This document shows positions 56,926 through 64,000 of a stretch of DNA of 64,000 nucleotides, one piece after another; positions within the stretch are counted from its first letter, which is position 1; each line of letters begins with the position of its first letter. Both the position numbers and the translations under genes were made by a program. Origin of the DNA: Solicoccozyma terricola (taxonomy: Eukaryota; Basidiomycota; Tremellomycetes; Filobasidiales; Piskurozymaceae); NCBI GenBank assembly GCA_001600875.1, contig BCLD01000025.1, positions 102,044 to 166,043 of the forward strand. Direction: 5' to 3'. The notes under the pieces were generated by a model. The model worked only from the letters and a program-made list of their open reading frames with translations, was not told where the DNA came from and searched no databases.

Positions 56926-57642
56926 GTTGTGCGATGGCGATGTCCCTTGCTGTGACAGACTGATTAGCGGGGAGTAGATATCGATGAAGGAAGATGTGCG
57001 AGTGAGGGAAACGGAAAGTTGAGTTCGTTTGTGAAAGTCGATCCCCTTATGTATTACCTGACAACGATCGCTATGGTTGAGTTGGCCCCATGAACGTGAG
57101 AAGAGAATAGCCCGATGCCTGCCCCGCACTCAGGTCGGAGAATCATTCACTTGTTCCCGCCCAGGGGGACGTACAAGTCCAAGCGCTGTTCGGCGTCTCT
57201 AGCGGTCGATCCTACGGCCTTTTCAGTTTCGGTCGATCTGTGCGGAGCATCCTACGAGAGGATGGGGCCTCGACAGGATATGATACGGATGGCCCGATCA
57301 TGCGCCGGGTTCGGCGAATCCTCTCTCTTGGAAGCAGCGCACCTGTTCGCACTAATCTCCCCCCCTCCCCCCCCCTTCCTCACACTGATATCGACGTCTT
57401 CGAGCGGGGTAACAACGTCGCGGGCCACATTTCATAGATAGTCCGAGAGAGCCACTCGGGAAATTCAGACAGGATCGCACGAGTTCGAAAGCTGACGGGG
57501 AATCTGCGTTCCAGCCAGCGTGGCAGGGGTTTCACCGTCGAAGACTATAAGCATCTCAGTAACATGTCTCGTCGCAAACCGTCTCCTCGCAAACCGTCTC
57601 GTCGCAAGCCGTCCACTGCAACATACCCCCGAAAGCACAATC
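56926..57642. promoter_or_regulatory. Shared divergent promoter, MFS porter and GH1 enzyme
   Basis: A 717-bp gap between start codons. A C/T-rich run lies at 57356-57375, and cgcaaaccgtctc/cgcaagccgtc repeats occur three times at 57573-57615 just ahead of the GH1 start. No gene is seen inside. Confidence 0.4.
57573..57615. repeat. Three short direct repeats ahead of the GH1 gene
   Basis: Units close to gtctc(g/c)tcgcaaaccg, period about 15 bp, repeated in tandem 30-70 bp before the ATG; they could be a 5' leader expansion. Confidence 0.6.
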
Positions 57643-59754
57643 ATGATCGAGATCACAGCAACTCCTAACTCGCTACCCGCGACCTTCGAGTACGGCTTCG
57701 CAACTGCCTCCTTCCAGATCGAGGGTGCCACAGACGCAGACGGCCGGGGTGAATCCGTGTGGGATGAGCTATGCCGCATGCCCGGTGCGATAGCGGACGG
57801 CACAAATGGCAACGAGGCCATTGATAGCTACCATTTATATGCCGAGGATGTTGATCTGCTTGTCAAGTATGGCGCGACAGCTTACAGGTGAGGAACGTTT
57901 TCGCATGGAGGATGGCATAAAGTCGCCTGACTGACCGATGCAATGTTTGCGTTTCTCACCTCGCTGAGGAACATTCAGATTCAGTGTCGCTTGGTCTCGG
58001 ATCATTCCTCAAGGTGAGTTGTGCCCTTCCTCATGGATCACTCGTAAGCTAATGTTCGTCAGGAAAGGCGGCCGAAACGACCCAATCAACGAGGCTGGCA
58101 TCAAGTACTATTCGGATCTCATTGATCTGCTCCTGAGCCACAATATCAAACCGTATGTTACCATCTTCCATTGGGACTTACCAGCGACGCTCCAGCATCG
58201 TTATGGGGGATGGACTAACCGGGATGAGGTTTCCAAGGTGTGTCTGAACTCGGTTGAAACACCGATGCCTATGCCTTACATATTCGATTCTAGGACTTCC
58301 GGAGATATGCCGAGATCCTCTTTCAGCGTCTAGGAGATCGAGTCAAAAACTGGATCACTCTGAATGAGGTACGCGGTGAGATAGATGGCGAGGGATGAGT
58401 CCGAATCGTCCCCGATCACCAGAGGGCGCTGAGCGAGTCTTTGGCGGACACAGCCCTCCATCCTCTGCATGTTCTCCTCTCGCGGGCTAAACCCGACGTA
58501 CAACCCTGAGACGGACTATTGGACCACCGCCGGCTCGCTAGTGTACGCTCATGCGCTGGCGGTTGACCTCTACCGAAAGCAGCACCAGGCGGAGCAAAAG
58601 GGTAGAATCGGTATTACTTTGGTAAGTTAGACACTGCAGTGGAGTTGCATTACGCTAAAGAGGATGGTCACAGAACATTGACTGGGCAGAACCAGTGGAC
58701 GACAGCGAAGCTGCTGCTATAGCGGCGGACAGAGCGCTCGATCAGTTCGCGGGAATGGTAGGTTCTCTCAAGCAAAGACGAAATGGAAGCTCACTGGTCT
58801 GATGATATGTGCATATAATAGTTCGCCGATCCCATCTATCTTGGCCAATATCCCCAGAGCGTTCTCAACGAATTCGGCAACCGTGTTCCCTCCTTCAACC
58901 AAGAAGAATGGGATGTCATCAAGGGGTCCTCGGACTTGTGAGCTCGTTCTCAATGAGCCTTAAGTCGTTTGGGTGGAAACTTGACCTTTTTATTTGAACA
59001 GCTTCGGGCTCAATAGCTACACCACAAGAATGTACACTGGGGAACGTAATGACGATCCCCACCAGGGCACTTGTGTCAGTCATCAGCTGAAGCCCGATGG
59101 AAGCCCGATCGGGAAGCCAGGAGAGTGCGACTGGCTCAAGATGGGTTAGTGCAGCGACGGGTCTATCCATCGGAAACTTACATCTCCGATTTCACAATAG
59201 TTCCTTGGGGTTTCCGCAAGTTGCTCGGATACATTCATCAGCGTTATACGGGCCCCCTTGGACTTGACATTATCATCACCGAGAATGGGTTCTGCGTGAA
59301 AGGAGAGCATGAAAAATCTCGTCCGGACGTACTCAACGATGTGGACAGGCAAGAATACTATGCAAGCTATTTGAAGGAAGGAGTAGAGGCGGCGGTCAGA
59401 GATGGCATTCCCGTTACCGGATATTTTGCATGGTCGCTAGCAGAGTAAGCAATCAATTTCTGATGACCGACTTGCGTGATATGTTCCTGACGTGATATCC
59501 CTCCCAATGCATCATCTTCTCAACTTGTCAGCAACATGGAATGGGTATGTGGTCCGTAGCATCCGTTTCGCCACAGGTTCAAATGACTGACTGACGCCTT
59601 GCTTCTGGGGCGCACAACTACGCAGATGTCTGGCTATGTGCCTCGTTTCGGAATGACCCATGTGGATCGAGCGAACGGTTTCAAGCGAACCCCGAAGGAC
59701 AGCTCTCAATTCCTACGCGAGTGGTTCCGCACCGCAATCACACAGGAGGCTTAA
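57643..59754 (+). CDS. GH1 beta-glucosidase
   Basis: A multi-exon gene from ATG 57643 ([29 protein letters not shown]) to TAA at 59752. Motifs: the N-terminal [24 protein letters not shown], the acid/base Glu in KNWITLNE (about 58345-58368), and the nucleophile Glu in IITENGF (about 59270-59292), followed by GYFAWSLAE, an NMEW exon, and RFGMTHVD near the C-terminus. There is no signal peptide, so it is probably cytosolic. Exon ends near 57887, 58011-58060, 58236 and 58369 follow gt/ag consensus. GH1 enzymes hydrolyse cellobiose and aryl beta-glucosides. With its divergent porter it makes a second uptake-and-hydrolysis unit. Confidence 0.9.
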
Positions 59755-60095
59755 GCTGCGCGAAACGCCACGCCTCACTTTGCGCTTTCTGCCGTCATTG
59801 CGAACAGCCCAGGAGAAGTAGAGGATGTGTGCCATACAGCCAACTGACAAATGGGAACTTGTTATTTGACTCATCCGTGTTTTTCGGCGTTTTTAGAGTG
59901 ATGCTTTGTATGTGTGGGAGCTAGATGGTAGATTTCACGCTATGCGATATTGCTTCACAAACGAGGGATTGAGTTTTAGCACCCCTTTGTTATGAATGTA
60001 ACTACTTCACTGAAAAGAAGTCCGAACTATTGGTTAGGAATTCCGGGCGCTATGTCATTTCCAACACTTTTCAACGCATGATGAGTCATGTGGCC
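59755..60095. other. Convergent intergenic spacer
   Basis: 3' flanks of the GH1 and GH78 genes; no gene seen. Confidence 0.5.
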
Positions 60096-62746
60096 TCATA
60101 CAAGTTTGCTAACGAACGCAATAAATGGGACCGAAAGCTCTAGCTCAGATATCAAGCCATGATCAGTCGTTTCTTGTTCTCCGGGCATTCTGCAGAACAC
60201 CCGCAACACTTCAGGCAATTTTAAGCTGACAATCACATGGTCACCTTTACCACGCTTCCATGCCACCTCAGCGATGCGATCACCCCCGAGGGCCACATGG
60301 ATGTTGACGGCTTCGCTTAAGCTCAGTTTCGGACAAAAAAGAACATCGGCCCAGCCTGGGGAGAGAGGTTTCAAACCACCCACTTCGCTTGTGTATTCGT
60401 ACAAGGCCAAACTGCCCCAAGCGTGGCAATCCGATCGTTGGCTCACCGAATCCTCTTCCCACGTTGAGAGGTTCTTATCGAGCATCCGTCGCCATGGCTC
60501 CCATGAACTGGAGAAGAGCTTCTCATAGAGACCTTGGCCCGCGCACGCAAATGCTCGGAAAGCGTAGTGCATCATCACGTAAGAGCACTGCGCAAACCTG
60601 TCGTTCTTCCCGGCAAAGGCGGCCAGCAGGATACGCTGCTGAGATTCGGAGTCCTTCTCTACGCCAGACAGTACCGCCCATGCTTGACAGTGCTGCGAGT
60701 AGTAGTTGACGTTGCAGAGGCGAGCCTTTGAGTCGGTGTAGTATTTGCCGTCATGGCAGTGGCGACGCACCGCTTCAGATGTGAGATCGGCGCGATCCAG
60801 GTACTCCTGTACCAGCCCATTCCTTCCGACTTGTTGCAGCAATGCGGCAGCTTGTTTCAGCGTGTAGATGTATAGTAAGCTGAAGAATGTATGTTGTCCG
60901 CCGGAGCGGTCGGGAGGAACTCCCCCATCAGGAAACTCGTCGGTACCCTCCCAACCCTTGACCCAGTCAACAAACTGCCAGTGAGTCCCGGGAAGTCCAG
61001 CCACCAAACCATCCCCATTGACATGATTATGGAAGAAGTCCAGGACCCTGTCAATGGAGGGGAGGAAAGATCGAGCAAAGACACGATCGTTGAAATAGAG
61101 CATGTGGTCGCAAACTTGAAGGATCCAAAAAAGGGAGAAACCCGATATAATCTGAGGACGATGGCAGGGGTATCGAGATTGAGTGATCCCTTCAGGCGTA
61201 ATGGAGGCATTGAAGCCGATTATTGCTTGACGCGCTAAGCGGTCGTCACCAGAAATGACGTAGTGGAAAAGAGCGCTGGAGCGTGTATCTTCTGCGTACC
61301 TGCGTGCGGCAAGAATTCATGGGTCAGACCGATTGCACGAACAATGACGAGCACCATGGGGCCAAATAACTCACTGCAGCTGCTCGTAAAATGGACAATC
61401 CGAATACCCGTCGAACATGCAATTGCGCAGTGTCCTCAAGCTCACCTCCCAGATGCGCCGGGTTTCTGTTTCGTTGCTCTCAAGCCAATCAGCCTTGATG
61501 GCGAGTGGATAATTGACCTGGGTGAAGTCCAAGGACAAAAGTTCGAGTTCGCAATCCCCCGTCTCGATGTCGAGCACGAGGAACCGGAACGTTCGAAACC
61601 AGAAAGGCTCGTAGATTTCGAGGTCTTGAGGATCAGCCGATTCATGCCGGCCCGAAAATGTGTAGAGATCACAAGGTCCGAACAGCTTTCCATTTGATTT
61701 GTCCAGTCGATTGCCCTTATTTCTAATCCACGGATATGACGTAGGCGGGCCCTCATAAGCTTCGGAGTACGTTATCCTCAATGTGGCACCGCTTCTGACT
61801 GGCCTCTTGGCTGCAATGCGCAGAAAAGCGGTGGAATGACAAGGGGCGAGCAACTCGAGATGATGGGCGGTGTTTGCGGCGAGAGTTAATGGCGCCGTCC
61901 CCCGTAACAGAGACTGCCAACTATCCAACGGTGTCGCGCTGTTGACAGATTCGATGCTGTCCATCACTATGGGCGTCTTCTCCGCGAACGGTATGATGCG
62001 CGGTTGAAGAAACCAGGGAGAACCTTCGCCATGTCCCGTATTGAAATTGTACAGTTTGCACGGCATCCAATCGGTTTCGAGAGACTTATCCACGCTTGTG
62101 ATGCGTTCAAAGATCTTTTTTTCCGCCGTCAAGGAAAGGTTAGACGTTGAATGATAAATAGCCGAAAACAGCCAGCCACTCACATGCAAGAAAGGGTCGT
62201 CTGGCAAACCCATGGGAAACGAGACCTGCCTCTGGATCCGCGCTTCCCAACCACGGATGGTGGTGGAGATGTTTAGCTCTGGCTGAGACGTTGTCACTGT
62301 GAGACCCGGATACGCTGTTCGCGCAAACGGATACCCGGCATCCGCAGCAACAAACAGTCGCCATACGACCACCGTGATTTCGTTGTCACCAAGATCGATC
62401 TCTGGCCCTATGTCTATAGTATCAAAGTACCAAAGGCGATCAGACCCTCTAGCGGGTCCAACGCAAATTGTCTTGCCGTTGACGATCAACTTGTAGCGAG
62501 TATCGGCACTGATGTGAAAGTCAATTGGTTTGCCAACGTGTTCCTGTGAAACGTTGAATCGCTTTCGAAAGGTCGTTAGCCGACCACACTCGTCGTCAAG
62601 CCCCTTGTCGATCCAGGTGGGAAGCCAAATCCATCCTTTTTGCAGCTCCTCGATCTGCGGGAGGGGGGGAAGTTTGTGGAGAACGTTTAGACTCTGCTGC
62701 GAATGCCCGTTTCAACCGATCGCTTCGTACTGACGATACGGTCCAT
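60096..62746 (-). CDS. GH78 alpha-L-rhamnosidase
   Basis: Best model: a 12-bp first exon (62746-62735, MDRI), then 62654 down to about 61373, then about 61293 to 60096. The N-terminal beta-sandwich region contains KLIVNGKTICVGPARGSDRLWYF and IDLGDNEITVVVWRL. The (alpha/alpha)6 barrel begins with CMFDGYSDCPFYEQLQ, the GH78 acid motif region, and continues with YAEDTRS, VDWVKGWEGTDEFPDGGVPP, and SDCHAWGSLALYEY near the C-terminal part, followed by a closing beta domain. Such enzymes remove terminal rhamnose from flavonoid glycosides and pectin side chains. No signal peptide is seen. Intron 61294-61372 (79 bp) joins YEQLQ to YAEDTRS. It fits the plant-glycoside theme of this side of the window. 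Confidence 0.88.
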
Positions 62747-63320
62747 AATTGCCAGACAGAAAGCAGGCGCAGGCGGTCAGGAAAGAAGTCGGTTGCCTGA
62801 AACGTTGCCTGTCAAAACGTTGCCGCCGTTTTGAACGTTGAACGTCTGGCCCCGGGTCGTGTCACATGTCGGCGGCAGTCGCGGGGATTCTTCTGTCGGT
62901 CCGATCATGTGCCGATCGGGGGCGTCTCGGAGAAACCGAGTTACGCCGATGGGTGGTTTGTTTCGCCGCGATAATTCCCTTCTCACGGTGGTCATTGGGG
63001 CCCCCGCCACCCTCCGAGCGAGCGGTTACCCCGATGTCTCGGAGGCTCAGGTCCGCAGCCGAGATTCGTAGACACTATCATCCAGCGCCAATCCAACGTG
63101 CAACCTATCGGCCGTGTCATGAGGTCAAGAAGATCAGGGTCGGCAGGAGTCGCTGTGATGAGCTTGTCGGCGCAGCTGCCAGAACCAGAACCAGCTTTGC
63201 GCGAGGCGTCTACATCGGACGTATCGGTGAGAGACAAGGCGAGGACAACTGGCAAAAACTCGTTCCGAAGTGAGTGGCTGTAGGGTACAGCGTCCGGTGT
63301 TATTGGCTGGGAAAGCTCAT
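62747..63320. promoter_or_regulatory. Intergenic region between GH78 and a Zn-cluster regulator
   Basis: Contains the short alternating words acgttgcc/aaacgttg at 62804-62845 and repeated ccgatg/tcgg tracts near 62895-63060. CGG/CCG half-sites are frequent. No gene is recognised, though plus-strand frames are open in 62838-63273. Confidence 0.4.
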
Positions 63321-64000
63321 CCCGTGCATGGCGCCCCTGCCCTTGCATGTCAAGGTTGCGGTGAGTAATCAAGACTTTTTTTTTTCGATTTCAGAATCTC
63401 CCCATGACGTTGATACTGATACTCTCAACAGACCTATGCCGATATCGCAAGTGCGTTGCGTTCAGTGCAGTATTCACTTCTACCACAACCCCTTACGGCT
63501 TCACTCCCTCCCAGGACCAAATGCGTGTTCCCGCCGATGCGCCCGCGCCCCATCCAAGACAGGGAAACGGTCTCGCCGTCCTCACCCCCGACCGATAGAC
63601 CGATCCCCGAGAACGGCGACAAGTGCGTTCGGTGCGCGGAAACGGGGCTGGTGTGCGAGTTCAAGTATGAATTCAGAAAGAGGGGGCCCCCGTGAGTACC
63701 TGGGTGGGATGCATATGAGAAAGCTGACCTTTTCCACACGCAAATGGAGCCAGAAAGGGATTCGTTCGCCAGTGAGTCAGAGCAGCCGGTTGGACTCGGG
63801 AATTATCCCTTGTCTCACCACCGCGTATCGAATAATGCACATCCATCTGGTGACCAGGCCCAAGGTCGCGAAAATTCATCATCCGCGTTCCGATGCAACA
63901 GAAAACGCATCTGTCGATGTTCATCGTCAAGACGTCGAGCGCTTGCACTCATCAAGTCTGTCTCCCGAGGCTTCCAGGAAAACAACAGAATGCAGCACCA
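63321..64000 (+). CDS. Zn-cluster transcription regulator, runs off the right edge
   Basis: An ACQGC (C-x2-C) just before a gtgagt donor at about 63361 is followed, after an intron, by CRYRKC, and later by KCVRCAETGLVCEFKYEFRKRGPP at about 63627-63691, a C-x2-C-x6-C second half with basic tail and then another donor. This is a Zn2Cys6-type DNA-binding region with an unusually long loop of about 60 residues, or an unrecognised intron, between halves. The start and the rest of the gene are not determined. It diverges from the GH78 gene and may regulate it. Confidence 0.55.

Overview
The window is nuclear DNA of a basidiomycete fungus, most likely a yeast-forming Tremellomycete. Most genes are cut by GT-AG introns of about 40-130 bp. 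The set of families (dye-decolorizing peroxidase, PCL-type cyclin, Zn-cluster regulators, GH1/GH3/GH78 enzymes beside sugar porters) is fungal, and a 5S rRNA gene lies in the rDNA spacer on the same strand as the large-subunit rRNA, as in many basidiomycetes. The species assignment is an inference. Splice models were made by eye from frame, consensus and family motifs.

Layout. 0-17 kb is accessory-looking: copies of one LTR family (TGTC...TTACA termini) at 1-336, 757-1366, 6370-6499 and 16214-17051; a full ABC transporter (1378-6109) lying between two oppositely oriented LTR copies; and two unrecognised multi-exon nuclear-looking genes (7955-10114 with a zinc cluster, 12541-15312). 17-35 kb is an oxidoreductase-rich block: a secreted alpha/beta hydrolase, a four-helix membrane protein, a DOPA 4,5-dioxygenase, a GC-rich intronless FAD monooxygenase, a 13-exon gene fusing a LodA-like quinoprotein amino-acid oxidase to a VioB/RebD-type ferritin-like domain, a divergent LodB-like flavoprotein, a DyP peroxidase and a decayed short-chain dehydrogenase. 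37-63 kb is a sugar-utilisation block: an MFS porter split by an rDNA insertion, a PCL-like cyclin, a GH3 beta-glucosidase divergent from an MFS porter, a Zn-cluster regulator, a second MFS porter divergent from a GH1 beta-glucosidase, a GH78 alpha-L-rhamnosidase and a further Zn-cluster regulator running off the right edge.

How the genes may work together. In bacteria LodB-type flavoproteins are needed to mature LodA-type oxidases, so the head-to-head LodA-like/LodB-like pair is probably functional, and fusion of the oxidase to a ferritin-like imine-coupling domain resembles the oxidase-plus-VioB logic of violacein and indolocarbazole assembly. With the adjacent FAD monooxygenase and nearby DyP and DOPA dioxygenase, this could be an undescribed fungal amino-acid-derived pigment or alkaloid cluster. 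In the right part, beta-glucosidases paired with porters and regulators suggest uptake and hydrolysis of plant glycosides.

The two strongest observations are the LodA-ferritin fusion with its LodB partner, and the rDNA segment (3' LSU rRNA, spacer, 5S) inserted in a sugar porter gene between perfect 10-bp direct repeats; removing the insert and one repeat gives an uninterrupted reading frame.
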